Source: an uncultured Mucispirillum sp. (GTDB taxonomy: Bacteria; Chrysiogenota; Deferribacteres; Deferribacterales; Mucispirillaceae). From it: 64,000 nucleotides of DNA. The notes beneath the pieces are model-generated. The model had not been told where the DNA came from. It saw only the letters and a program-made list of their open reading frames with translations, and searched no databases. This document shows, in pieces, positions 9,526 through 18,437 of this stretch (positions are counted from its first letter, which is position 1; every line of letters starts with the position of its first letter). The DNA lies in the NCBI GenBank assembly GCA_944324465.1, contig CALUWI010000011.1:1-64000 (forward strand), read 5' to 3'. A program made the translations under genes and the position numbers.

Positions 9526-10281
9526 ATGAGATTATCAGTATATTGTGCAGAAAAATTTAAAATTTCAAGAAGACAGGCAAAAAATGCTTTAAAAAACGGC
9601 CTAATTTCTATTGATAAAAGCATTATTAAAAAAGATATAGAAATAACAGGCACTGAAAATATTATTGCAGATTTTAATATAAAACAGTTAGATTATAACT
9701 TATCTGACTATCTTTTATACCAAGATAATAATTATGTATTTTTATATAAACCACCATTTTTTCATTCTGAAAGACTGCATATTGATGATGATTTAACAGT
9801 AAGTGATATTTATAAAAACTTTCCAGAATACAGCCCACTTTCAAGGCTTGATTATGAAGCTGATGGCATTATAGGCATGATTAATAAAAATACACAGCTT
9901 CATAATATTTCTAAATCATACTATGCATTTGTAAATGGCGAATTTCCAGAATATATCAAACTTTCAAAAAAAATAGATGCAGATAATAAGAAAAAAGTAA
10001 AAGTATTAGATAGTAATGATACAGGCTTTCCAGCAGTTATGAAAAGAATAAAATTTAACGGCAAAATAAGCCTTATAGAAGTTACTCTTGAAAAAGCTGC
10101 AAGGCATCAGGTGCGGGCATTTTCTGCTTACTTAAATCATTCTATTATAGGTGATAAATTATATAACGGACTACCCTTTGAAAGACTCTGCCTGCACTGC
10201 TTTAAGTATACTATTAACGATAAAACTTATTACTGCCAAAATCAGACAGAATATTTTCTACAGATATATAACCAGTTTTAA
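9526..10281 (+). CDS. RluA-family RNA pseudouridine synthase
   Basis: 251 residues. The N-terminal 50 residues look like an S4 RNA-binding domain (KISRRQAKNALKNGLISID). The catalytic loop reads PLSRLDYEADGI; Asp109 matches the catalytic Asp of the usual HRLDxxTSG motif, but the His and the Thr-Ser are replaced. The C-terminal signature is present as AARHQVRAF followed by IIGDKLYNG, equivalent to GRxHQIRxH...GD..Y. The target base in rRNA or tRNA cannot be told. It is a monocistronic gene and its stop overlaps the convergent HAD gene by four bases. The divergent active-site loop is unusual but the key Asp is kept. Confidence 0.75.
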   Translation: MRLSVYCAEKFKISRRQAKNALKNGLISIDKSIIKKDIEITGTENIIADFNIKQLDYNLSDYLLYQDNNYVFLYKPPFFHSERLHIDDDLTVSDIYKNFPEYSPLSRLDYEADGIIGMINKNTQLHNISKSYYAFVNGEFPEYIKLSKKIDADNKKKVKVLDSNDTGFPAVMKRIKFNGKISLIEVTLEKAARHQVRAFSAYLNHSIIGDKLYNGLPFERLCLHCFKYTINDKTYYCQNQTEYFLQIYNQF

Positions 10282-10904
10282 TATAAATATTTTATAATAT
10301 CTTTGTGGTCATTAATAATAGGTGCATTGTGTAAATGTTTTCTATATGATAAAAAAAATGCTCCGCTTTGTTTTGCTGCATGATAATCTGTCATAGAGTC
10401 CCCTAAAAATAATACTTCTTTAGGCTCTATTTTATAGTAATCACATATTTTATATACACCCTCTGGGCTTGGTTTAGGGTTTTCCACATCTCTTGATGTT
10501 ATAAGACATGAAAAATATTCTCTAATATTAAAATAAGTTAATAAGTCAGATAAAGAACGGCCTCTGTTCGTATCTACTGCCATAAATATGCCTTTTTCTT
10601 TTAATAATTCAAGAGCAGCTGGTAAAGTATCTTCTAATATAATATCTTCAAAACCGGCAGAATATGTGCTGTTTTTTATAACATTATATATTCTTTCTTT
10701 TATTTCTGGATTTCCTTTTGATATAACATCAACTATACCATCTTCTGTGTAAGAAAGCACTATCCTTTTAAAATTTTCATCAGACCAGTCAGGTATTTCC
10801 ACGCCACTTTTTTCTGCAAGCCATGAATAATATGATATTATAGCATTATCGCTGTTTACTATTACTCCATCACAATCATATATTACTGCTTTTATCTGCC
10901 CCAT
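10278..10904 (-). CDS. HAD-superfamily phosphatase, phosphoglycolate phosphatase-like
   Basis: 208 residues with the HAD motifs in order: DCDGVIVNSD near residue 10 (nucleophile and acid/base Asp), TNRG near 113 (motif II Thr), KPSPEG near 143 (motif III Lys) and GDSMTDYHAA near 167 (motif IV acidic pair). The helical cap between motifs I and II fits the Gph/PGMB subclass. Possible substrates are phosphoglycolate, a sugar phosphate or pyrophosphate; the sequence does not decide this. Confidence 0.8.
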   Translation of the reverse strand: MGQIKAVIYDCDGVIVNSDNAIISYYSWLAEKSGVEIPDWSDENFKRIVLSYTEDGIVDVISKGNPEIKERIYNVIKNSTYSAGFEDIILEDTLPAALELLKEKGIFMAVDTNRGRSLSDLLTYFNIREYFSCLITSRDVENPKPSPEGVYKICDYYKIEPKEVLFLGDSMTDYHAAKQSGAFFLSYRKHLHNAPIINDHKDIIKYLY

Positions 10905-10982
10905 ACTATCAACCTCAAAAAATAGAATACTACTATATATAATTCTATAATTTTTTCAATAGTTTTTATAATATTATTTTTT

Positions 10983-10998
10983 TGGCATAGTTTATGCT
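10983..10998 (+). promoter_or_regulatory. Candidate sigma-54 promoter upstream of fliD
   Basis: TGGCAT-AGTTT-ATGCT has the -24 GG (10984-10985) and the -12 GC (10996-10997) at the exact 12-bp phase of the sigma-54 consensus TGGCAC-N5-TTGCW. It lies about 140 bp before fliD. Sigma-54 control of middle or late flagellar genes is well known in several phyla. A second signal, TAAA (11071-11074) and GACGAATA (11091-11098), loosely resembles a sigma-28 promoter with a 16-bp instead of a 15-bp gap. Confidence 0.5.
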
Positions 10999-11136
10999 AA
11001 TATTTAGTTGGAAAAATGTTTTCACAGCTTTGTGGAAAAAATTTCCTACTGATATAATTATGAAAATGATTAAAGTAATTCATACTTTTTGACGAATATA
11101 ATAACAAAGTATGGGTTCCTTTTATATGGAGGATAT

Positions 11137-13944
11137 ATGGAAGGCTTACGAGTAAGTGGTTTAATAAGTGGTATGGATACTGATGCTATTGTTGAATCTT
11201 ATATGACACAGGCAAAAGCACCAATTAACCGATTAAATCAACAGATAGAAGAATTAAATTATGAAAAAACCACCTATAACAGCTTTATCACAATGATAAC
11301 AGATGTTAAAAATTCCATGTTAAACTTAAAAATGGAATCCACCTTTAAAAGCAAAACTACAACATCATCTGTAGAAACAGTTGCTTCTGCTACTGCATCA
11401 ATTACTACCCCTCCTGGAACATACACATTAAAAGTAGACCAGGTTGCAGAACCTGCTTATGCTTCAAGTATATATACAAATAAAGTTGTATCTCAGGTAG
11501 GTGCTGGTATAAAAAGTTTTTCTCCATCATTTTCTCCTTATGACCAGCTTGAAGGTACACATACAGTAGATATATACACTGGCTCAAACTATGGATATAA
11601 TAATAAATGGTTTGCAAAAGATACATTTAAAGGCAATTTAAATGAAACATATATGGTTACCAATACAGGTAAAGCAGATAAAACTTTAGTTAATGGTAAC
11701 GGCGAGCTTACTCAAGATGTTAAAGGTGATTTCACTTTTGTATATAACTATAATGGCGAACAGAAAAACTTTACAATCAGCATGGATTATAAAGCAGGTA
11801 CATCGCTGAATAAACTTGCTTCTGATTTAGATTTAGAAATAAATGCAAAACTTGATGCACTTCATGGTAATAATTCTCAGCAGACTATGAAAGTAACTTT
11901 AAATTTAGATGATAATGGCTTTAATTTCTCCTTTTATGATGTAGATACTCAAAATGAGATAGAAGTATTAGGATTTGTAGATGCTGCAGATACTGGTGAC
12001 CCTAGTGACCCAAGTTATGTGCCAACACCTACTTCTAAATTTATTGATGATTTAGGGCTTAATACCAGATATAAACCTCAGTCTACAAAAGAAATAACAA
12101 ATGTAATGGTATCAACTTCTTCAGAAAAACTTGGTACAAAATTAAATTCTGCTGACCAGGGCGGTTTTTTTTCTCCTGGCAAAATAGAATTTGAAGATGG
12201 CAAAGGACCAAAAGAAGGCACTTTTAAAATTTATCAAGATTCTTCTGCAATATGCAGACCTGAAACATATACTACATTCTACGGGGATAAATTTGATAAA
12301 ATAGCAAATGCAAACCCTGCTATAGAAAAAGAAGAAATTGATAACTGGCTTAATACTAAAATTGGTTCAAAAACTTCTGCTGGTAATACTTTTTTTGATG
12401 ACGGCACTGTGTTTGAAGATTTAAATGGTGAATTTTATATTAACGGTGTTAAAATAGAAATCACAGACTATAAACAGCTTACCCCAAATGAACTTATGGC
12501 TAAAATAAACGGCTCTGGTGCTGGTGTTACCATGACTTATGATTATGATAACAACAGATTCCAAATAAGTAATAATACTGGTGGTGCTGTTGAATTAACT
12601 CTTGGAAATGACAGAGATACATCAAAATTCTTTGATATTTTTAAAGTAGGCTTAAATAGTGGTGCAACTTATGTTCGAGGACAGAATAAAGGAACACTTA
12701 ATACTTCTACTACAATATCTAAACTTGACCCTTCTTTTACATACCCTGTAAAAAGCGGTACATTTACTATTAATGGTGTATCTATTTATGTAGATATTAA
12801 TAATGACAGTATAGATGATGTAATAAGCAAAGTAAATAAATCTGGTGCTGGAGTTACTATGACTTATGACTCTACAACAGATAAATTTTCTTTAACAAGT
12901 ACAAATGGAGAAAGAATAAAAGTTGGCGGTCCAAATGATACTTCTACATTCCTTTTATCAACAGGTCTTCTTTATATGCAGACTACTGAACAAACAATAG
13001 GAACAGAAGGAAAAGACGCTGTATTCTCTATGAATGGTGTTAAATATACAAGAGATAGTAATGAAATAAGTGATGTTGTACCTGGTATGTCTTTCACTAT
13101 AAATACAACAGGAACTACTGTATTTAATGTAAAAATAGATACAGATAAGGCAGTAACAGCGCTGGCTGAATTTGCTTCAAAATATAACACATTAATTAAT
13201 GCTTTAAACCCAACAGAAATTGCTTACAATGATGAATTAAGGGACAATTATGGTGAGCCGTTAACTGATGATAAAAAAGCATCTATGAGTGAAGATGAAA
13301 TAAAAAAATATCAAGAAAACTATGAAAAAGTGCAGTATTATGACCTTGTAACTAGAAGTTCTGAATTAAAAGCATTAAAAACAAGCATTCGTTCTCAGTT
13401 AACAACTACTATTAATTCAGAAAACAGTAAATATTCATCTATTACTGAAGTAGGCATCACTATTGCAGGAAGTGATACAAGAGATATTACTGTTACAAAA
13501 TTAGGTCTTTTATTTGATGTATCTACTGACCCAGAAGAACTGGCAGAATATATAAAAGAAAACAGTGAGTTTGTATCAATTTTATCAGAAAACCCTGATG
13601 ATGTTTATAACTTTTTTGCTGACAGCAAAACAGTATATGAAACTGGAACTGACGGTAAAGAAACAAGTAAAATAGTAAATATCGGCTGGGCAAAAGTTTA
13701 CAGTGATTTTCTTGATACAAATATTAACTCTACATCTGCATTGTATAAAAAAACAAGTACTAACGGTACAATTGAATCTGAGATTTCTTCATTAAAAGAA
13801 CAAGTAGAATCACAGACTAATAGAGTAGAAATGTATCTTGAAAGGTTATATGCTCAGTTTACTGCAATGGAAGAAAGATTATCTACCCTGCAGCAAAGCT
13901 CAAGTTATTTAAGTAATTTAAGCACTAATAGTGCTTCAAAATAA
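11137..13944 (+). CDS. fliD: Flagellar hook-associated protein 2 (filament cap)
   Basis: Forms the cap at the tip of the growing flagellar filament and guides flagellin folding; exported by the flagellar type III system. The start is the ATG at 11137, which has GGAGG at 11128-11132; an in-frame ATG at 11089 lacks such a site. The 935-residue protein opens with the FliD signature VSGLISGMDTDAIVESYM followed by a coiled-coil region. The middle holds at least two IN-type repeats, near residues 434-490 and 544-600, each containing INGV and SGAGVTMTYD. The C terminus is again coiled coil. It is much longer than the E. coli protein (about 470), mainly through the expanded middle. fliS follows 20 nt downstream. 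Confidence 0.92.
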   Translation: MEGLRVSGLISGMDTDAIVESYMTQAKAPINRLNQQIEELNYEKTTYNSFITMITDVKNSMLNLKMESTFKSKTTTSSVETVASATASITTPPGTYTLKVDQVAEPAYASSIYTNKVVSQVGAGIKSFSPSFSPYDQLEGTHTVDIYTGSNYGYNNKWFAKDTFKGNLNETYMVTNTGKADKTLVNGNGELTQDVKGDFTFVYNYNGEQKNFTISMDYKAGTSLNKLASDLDLEINAKLDALHGNNSQQTMKVTLNLDDNGFNFSFYDVDTQNEIEVLGFVDAADTGDPSDPSYVPTPTSKFIDDLGLNTRYKPQSTKEITNVMVSTSSEKLGTKLNSADQGGFFSPGKIEFEDGKGPKEGTFKIYQDSSAICRPETYTTFYGDKFDKIANANPAIEKEEIDNWLNTKIGSKTSAGNTFFDDGTVFEDLNGEFYINGVKIEITDYKQLTPNELMAKINGSGAGVTMTYDYDNNRFQISNNTGGAVELTLGNDRDTSKFFDIFKVGLNSGATYVRGQNKGTLNTSTTISKLDPSFTYPVKSGTFTINGVSIYVDINNDSIDDVISKVNKSGAGVTMTYDSTTDKFSLTSTNGERIKVGGPNDTSTFLLSTGLLYMQTTEQTIGTEGKDAVFSMNGVKYTRDSNEISDVVPGMSFTINTTGTTVFNVKIDTDKAVTALAEFASKYNTLINALNPTEIAYNDELRDNYGEPLTDDKKASMSEDEIKKYQENYEKVQYYDLVTRSSELKALKTSIRSQLTTTINSENSKYSSITEVGITIAGSDTRDITVTKLGLLFDVSTDPEELAEYIKENSEFVSILSENPDDVYNFFADSKTVYETGTDGKETSKIVNIGWAKVYSDFLDTNINSTSALYKKTSTNGTIESEISSLKEQVESQTNRVEMYLERLYAQFTAMEERLSTLQQSSSYLSNLSTNSASK

Positions 13945-13964
13945 ATAAAATAGGAGAAGAATAA

Positions 13965-14393
13965 ATGCAAACAGCCTACCAAAATTATAAAAAGCAAGAA
14001 GTTGAAGGTGCTACAAAAGGTAAAATTGTAGTACTGCTTTTTGAAGGAACAATTAAGTTTTTACGCAAAGCATCTAAAGCTATTGATGAAAACAATATTC
14101 AAGAAGCACATAATAATATTGTAAAAGCAGAAAACATTTTATATGAATTAATGTCTACTTTAAATATGGATGCTGGAGAAATTGCTGATAACCTTATGCG
14201 TCTTTATGACTTTATGATTTGGCAGCTTATTGAAGCAAACAGAGATAAAGATAAAAATAAAGTAGAATCTGTTATTGAGCTTTTACTGCCACTTTGCGAT
14301 GCATGGAAACAAATTGTAGAAAAAGACAATATTTCTGTAGTAAAAACTCCAGTAAACAGAGAACAGGTTAAATCAATTAACTTTGCTGGATAA
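13965..14393 (+). CDS. fliS: Flagellin export chaperone
   Basis: Cytoplasmic chaperone that binds the flagellin C terminus before secretion. The 142-residue all-helical protein begins with the typical QTAYQNYK segment, then KIVVLLFEGTIKFLRKA, ANNxxV-type and LNMDxGEIADNLMRLYDFM segments characteristic of FliS. It follows fliD by 20 nt, with an AGGAGAAG ribosome-binding site, as in most flagellar loci. Confidence 0.93.
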   Translation: MQTAYQNYKKQEVEGATKGKIVVLLFEGTIKFLRKASKAIDENNIQEAHNNIVKAENILYELMSTLNMDAGEIADNLMRLYDFMIWQLIEANRDKDKNKVESVIELLLPLCDAWKQIVEKDNISVVKTPVNREQVKSINFAG

Positions 14394-14447
14394 TTTTTTT
14401 ATAGACATATTTAAAATAAAAATATATGCTTATTTATAAGGAAAAAT

Positions 14448-14777
14448 ATGAGTGCATTTGATGTTATACTGCAGCAGTGTGAAACGCAGGCAGAGAAATT
14501 ATGCTTTATTGAAATGGATGATAAATATACTGATGAAATAGATATTTTTAATAATTATTTTGTTCAGTTAAAACAGATTATAGAACATGATAAATCATGT
14601 GAACCGGAAAAAAAAGTTGGCAGATTATCAGAACTGTTACAAACATTTATAAAGCGTATTCAAGATGAACAGGCGGCAACACAAGAAAAAATTAATAATC
14701 TTAATAAAAATAGAAGCATGGTAGGCTATGGTGCAGTAAAATATCAATTTGCTCATAGAATAAATAGGAGATATTAA
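14448..14777 (+). CDS. Small helical protein, FliT-like flagellar chaperone candidate
   Basis: 109 residues, charged and predicted helical throughout, with no signal peptide. No strong motif is recognisable. The size, the helical make-up, the Tyr/Lys-rich tail (NRSMVGYGAVKY) and the place directly after fliS match FliT, the chaperone of the FliD cap protein. This is inferred mainly from context. A tight AAGGAAA ribosome-binding site precedes the ATG. The DUF1820-like gene follows 9 nt downstream. Confidence 0.5.
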   Translation: MSAFDVILQQCETQAEKLCFIEMDDKYTDEIDIFNNYFVQLKQIIEHDKSCEPEKKVGRLSELLQTFIKRIQDEQAATQEKINNLNKNRSMVGYGAVKYQFAHRINRRY

Positions 14778-14786
14778 TATTTAAAT

Positions 14787-15077
14787 ATGGCAAAAGAATT
14801 ATACAAGATTACTATTATAGATGAAGATAAAGAACACACTACTCTTTATGCTACAAGCGTTACTCAGGCAGATTTTTTAGGTTTTATTGAAATATCAGGA
14901 ATAGAATTTCCAAATCAGTCTGATATTATTCTTACACCGGGTGAAGATAAAGCCCACTCTCTTTTTAAAGATACAAAGCGTATAATTATCTCTGGTAATT
15001 ATATTATCCGCATAGAAGAATTAAAAGAAGATAAAAAAGCACAAATAATTAATATTTTTGATTCGGTTAAAAATTAA
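14787..15077 (+). CDS. DUF1820-family small protein
   Basis: 96-residue soluble protein. From memory of the family, the pattern YKI...YATSVTQADFLGFIEIS...F and the later ...KRIIISGNYIIRIEEL matches DUF1820 (proteobacterial form: YAR.V.QSD..GF.EI.......VPMHAIVRIDEV). The function of that family is not known. Its position after fliD-fliS suggests co-expression with late flagellar genes, or simply a transcriptional link to lptF, whose ATG is one base beyond its stop. Confidence 0.6.
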   Translation: MAKELYKITIIDEDKEHTTLYATSVTQADFLGFIEISGIEFPNQSDIILTPGEDKAHSLFKDTKRIIISGNYIIRIEELKEDKKAQIINIFDSVKN

Positions 15078-15078
15078 A

Positions 15079-16125
15079 ATGAATTTAGTCCAAAAATATA
15101 TTATTAAAGAGATTATTCCTTTTTTTGTAATAGGTAATCTTTTCTTTATGTTTTTGCTTTTAATGGAAAGAATGGTTACACTGGCAGACCTTTTCTTTTC
15201 TAAAAATGTTCCTTTAATTTTACTTGTAGAAACAATAATTTACCTGCTCCCTTCTATATTTTTCATGACAATTCCACTTGCTGGTCTTCTTGCAACATTA
15301 ATAGCTTTCAGCAGATTATCAGCAGACTCTGAATTAATATCAATGAAAGCAATAGGTGCAAGTAATAAAATATTAATTAAACCGCTTATTGCTGTAGGTA
15401 TTTTTGCTGCTGTTATAAACCTTGCAATGGGAGTATATTTTGTAGAAAAAGGCTCTACATTAGCATATAATAACTTAAACAAAATAGTAGAAAATATTTC
15501 CATTAAAGACTTAAAAGCAAATGAAATATATGAGCAGATTCCAGGCATATTGCTCTTTGTAAAAAATAAAGTAAGCGATACTTCTTTTGATGACATGATA
15601 ATGATACAAACAAAAGAAAAGCTTATTATAAATGCAGCTCATGCAAAAATTACACCAACAGATAATAAAAGTATGGAAATGATTTTTTATAACGGCACTT
15701 TCACTATGGAAGATACTCAAGGCAAATTATCTACAGTTGGGTTTGAAAATATGTCTATTAATCTGCCACTGAATATTAATATTGCGAAAGCTGTAAATTC
15801 GCCTATGACTATGAGTATTGGACAGCTTATTGAAAACAGTGATAACCCAAAAGTATTATTTGAACTTCATAAAAGATTTTCCACTCCCCTTTCAGCTATT
15901 GTTATGATATTATTTGGCTTTTCTCTTGGTGTATTTTTATCAAGAAGCGGTAAATCAGTTGGTATATTAATATCTATAGGACTTGCCTTTTTATATAATG
16001 CTTTAATGCTTTATTTTGAAAACAGTGCTGGCTCTATTCCAATAAATCCTGCCCTTTCTGCATGGATACCATTATTTGTTTTTATTCTTTTACTTATTTA
16101 CTCATTAAAACGCTCTTTTAAATAA
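15079..16125 (+). CDS. lptF: Lipopolysaccharide export permease, LptF/LptG family
   Basis: Inner-membrane permease subunit that, with LptB, extracts lipopolysaccharide for transport to the outer membrane. The 348-residue form starts at the ATG at 15079; a TTG at 15058 would overlap the preceding gene and has no better ribosome-binding site. Three hydrophobic segments at the N terminus, with the family segment [11 protein letters not shown] near residue 90, are followed by a periplasmic beta-rich domain (about 120-265) and three C-terminal membrane segments starting with [16 protein letters not shown]. Whether it is LptF or LptG cannot be settled. Its presence shows a diderm cell with LPS or lipooligosaccharide. 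Confidence 0.85.
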   Translation: MNLVQKYIIKEIIPFFVIGNLFFMFLLLMERMVTLADLFFSKNVPLILLVETIIYLLPSIFFMTIPLAGLLATLIAFSRLSADSELISMKAIGASNKILIKPLIAVGIFAAVINLAMGVYFVEKGSTLAYNNLNKIVENISIKDLKANEIYEQIPGILLFVKNKVSDTSFDDMIMIQTKEKLIINAAHAKITPTDNKSMEMIFYNGTFTMEDTQGKLSTVGFENMSINLPLNINIAKAVNSPMTMSIGQLIENSDNPKVLFELHKRFSTPLSAIVMILFGFSLGVFLSRSGKSVGILISIGLAFLYNALMLYFENSAGSIPINPALSAWIPLFVFILLLIYSLKRSFK

Positions 16126-16202
16126 ATTTAAGTAAATTATACCTTGAAAATTATTTTTATATAATATACACTCAATTTGCTAAATTATTTTTGGAGGCAA
16201 TA

Positions 16203-17282
16203 ATGAATAAAGTTGCAGTATTATCTGGTGACGGTATCGGCCCAGAAGTGATGGCAGAAGCACTTAAAGTGCTTGATGTTATAGCAAAAAAATACAATCA
16301 TACATTTGAATTTAAAGAAGGATATGTTGGCGGCATAGCTTATGATAAAACAGGCACACCACTTCCTGAAGAAACTATCAAACTTTGTGAAAATTCTGAT
16401 GCAGTGCTTTTTGGCTCTGTAGGCGGTCCTAAATGGGAAAGTCTGCCACCAGAAAAACAGCCAGAAAGAGGAGCATTACTTCCTTTAAGAAAACATTTTA
16501 ATTTATTTGCAAATCTGCGTCCTGTTAAAATATTCCCTAGCCTTTCTCATGCAAGCTCACTTAAACATGAACTTGTAAAAGACGGCATAGATATTATATT
16601 TTTCAGAGAATTAACTGGCGGTATTTATTTTGGTCAGCCAAAAAAAATTGCAGAAGACGGCAAATCTGCTGTTGATACAATGGCATATAAAGAAGAAGAA
16701 ATTAAAAGAATTGCTGTTAAAGCTTTTGAAGCAGCTAGACTTCGTAATAAAAAAGTATGCAGTGTAGATAAAGCTAATGTTTTAATGACAAGTATTTTAT
16801 GGAGAAAAATAGTTACAGAACTTCATGAAAAAGAATATTCTGATATTGAATTAAGCCATATGTTTGTTGATAATGCAGCTATGCAGCTTGTTCGCTGGCC
16901 TGCACAATTTGATGTTATCTTAACAGAAAATATGTTTGGCGATATTTTAAGCGATGAGGCAGCTATGCTTTCAGGCTCTCTTGGTATGCTTCCATCAGCA
17001 TCTATTAACGAAAGCGGCTTTGGTTTATATGAACCAATAGGCGGTTCTGCTCCAGATATTGCAGGGCAAGGTATTGCTAACCCTATTGCTCAAATTCTTT
17101 CTGCTGCATTAATGCTGCGTTACAGTTTTAAACTTGATACTGAAGCAAAAGCAATAGAAAATGCTGTTGCTGATACTTTAGCTGCAAATATCCGCACTCG
17201 TGATATTGCTGGCGAATCAAAAGATGTAAAAATTGTTTCTACATCTGAAATGGGTAACGAAATTATCAGCAGAATTAAATAA
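16203..17282 (+). CDS. leuB: 3-isopropylmalate dehydrogenase
   Basis: Oxidises 3-isopropylmalate with NAD in leucine biosynthesis. The 359-residue protein starts at 16203, because GGAGG at 16193-16197 points to this ATG and not to the in-frame TTG at 16191. It carries [11 protein letters not shown] at the N terminus, [14 protein letters not shown], the [12 protein letters not shown] substrate loop that separates IPMDH from isocitrate dehydrogenase, and [14 protein letters not shown] in the NAD-binding site. leuA, leuC and leuD are not in the window, so leuB stands apart from them. The PAP2 gene begins two bases after its stop. Confidence 0.94.
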   Translation: MNKVAVLSGDGIGPEVMAEALKVLDVIAKKYNHTFEFKEGYVGGIAYDKTGTPLPEETIKLCENSDAVLFGSVGGPKWESLPPEKQPERGALLPLRKHFNLFANLRPVKIFPSLSHASSLKHELVKDGIDIIFFRELTGGIYFGQPKKIAEDGKSAVDTMAYKEEEIKRIAVKAFEAARLRNKKVCSVDKANVLMTSILWRKIVTELHEKEYSDIELSHMFVDNAAMQLVRWPAQFDVILTENMFGDILSDEAAMLSGSLGMLPSASINESGFGLYEPIGGSAPDIAGQGIANPIAQILSAALMLRYSFKLDTEAKAIENAVADTLAANIRTRDIAGESKDVKIVSTSEMGNEIISRIK

Positions 17283-17283
17283 T

Positions 17284-17997
17284 ATGATTAAAAATATATT
17301 CACCTTATTAAAAGAATATATAATAGAACATAAAGTATTTCTGGCACTTTTTATAGTGCTGGGAATACTTGCATACAAGTTCTCTTATATAGATATTCTT
17401 ATTACAAATCTTTTTTATAACGAAAATGGTTTTTATCTTGCAAATAATACATTTGGACTTATCATATATGAAGGAGCATACTATTTAACTATTGCTGTTG
17501 TTATTCTGCTTTTTATTATGCTGCTTTTAAATATATTTAAAAATATGAAACCATTCGGGCTGCCAAGGAAAGCAATTATATTTTTTATTGTTGTAGTTAT
17601 TATGGCACCAGGTATTGTTGTAAACAGCATATTAAAAGACCATGTGGGAAGACCTCGCCCAGCTCATATTACTGAGTATGGCGGTACAGCAGTTTTTCAG
17701 CCACCTTTTGTTATATCTGACCAATGTGATAAAAACTGCTCATTTGTTTCAGGTCATGCATCGTTTGCATTTACATTTATGGCTATAGGGCTTCTTTTTA
17801 GAAAAAGATTAAGACATATTATATGCACATCTGGCTTTCTTTTTGGTGCATTAGTTGGCTTTGTAAGAATTTTTCAGGGAAGGCATTTTTTTACAGATGT
17901 AGTATTTGCATTCTTTTTTACATGGCTTACTATTACATTAATTTATAAATTCTTCTACCCTAACGATGAACTGCCGGACACAATTCAAAAAAATTAA
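17284..17997 (+). CDS. Membrane PAP2-family phosphatase
   Basis: 237 residues, about six membrane segments. The three acid-phosphatase motifs are visible: KDHVGRPRP (K-x6-RP) near residue 118, SFVSGH near 157 (usual PSGH, here with Val) and VRIFQGRHFFTD near 198 (R-x5-H-x3-D). Such enzymes dephosphorylate undecaprenyl pyrophosphate, phosphatidylglycerophosphate or lipid A; the Asp-Gln-Cys segment before SGH is similar to lipid A phosphatases, but this is weak evidence. The start at 17284 sits two bases behind the leuB stop, so translation is probably coupled. Confidence 0.82.
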   Translation: MIKNIFTLLKEYIIEHKVFLALFIVLGILAYKFSYIDILITNLFYNENGFYLANNTFGLIIYEGAYYLTIAVVILLFIMLLLNIFKNMKPFGLPRKAIIFFIVVVIMAPGIVVNSILKDHVGRPRPAHITEYGGTAVFQPPFVISDQCDKNCSFVSGHASFAFTFMAIGLLFRKRLRHIICTSGFLFGALVGFVRIFQGRHFFTDVVFAFFFTWLTITLIYKFFYPNDELPDTIQKN

Positions 17998-18425
17998 ATA
18001 GACATTCCGTCTGATGTGTTATCAGATGGAGTATTATTATCTAGTGTTTGATTATCATTTAATATACTTTCATTATCCATTGTCATATTATCATTTGTTA
18101 TATTATCAATGGTATTATTATCAGTATTAGACATATTATCATCAGAAGTAACTGTTGAATTTTCACTGCTGTTATTACTTACATTATCTGATATGTTATC
18201 TTTAATATAACTATTCTCCATTACATTTTTTTCTTTTTCAGCAGCTTTGCTGGCAGCAATATTTTCTTCTTCGCTTTCAAGAACTTTTTTTATGCCGCTG
18301 TTAAGAGAGCTGTCTACATTGTCTATTAAGCCAAATCCATTAAATTTATCAAATATAAATGCGCCTGCAACTATTAAAATAAAAATTGAGCCAAAAACTA
18401 TTATTGTAGATACTATGTTTTTCAT
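17994..18425 (-). CDS. Membrane-anchored protein with an Asp/Asn-rich tail
   Basis: 143 residues of unknown function. A single hydrophobic segment (residues 5-26) anchors the protein; residues 27-65 are charged and helical. From about residue 70 to the end the sequence is almost only Asn, Asp, Ser, Thr, Met and Ile in a degenerate DN-x(3-5)-DN pattern, with no fold recognisable. The DNA shows the matching run of ATTATC-like hexamers. It may be a disordered spacer or a divalent-cation-binding tail. It lies 12 nt behind proC with an AAGGTGGG ribosome-binding site, so it is expressed with that operon. Confidence 0.6.
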   Translation of the reverse strand: MKNIVSTIIVFGSIFILIVAGAFIFDKFNGFGLIDNVDSSLNSGIKKVLESEEENIAASKAAEKEKNVMENSYIKDNISDNVSNNSSENSTVTSDDNMSNTDNNTIDNITNDNMTMDNESILNDNQTLDNNTPSDNTSDGMSI

Positions 18426-18437
18426 AAATTACCCACC

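Noticed and set aside
16144-16170. TTGAAA plus TATAAT as the leuB promoter
   Set aside because: The two boxes are only 10 bp apart; other pairings give 15 bp with a weak -10 box, so no firm call.
18000-18220. Possible CRISPR or microsatellite array in repeated ATTATC units
   Set aside because: Units are short, degenerate and in phase with a coding frame; there are no spacers of fixed length.
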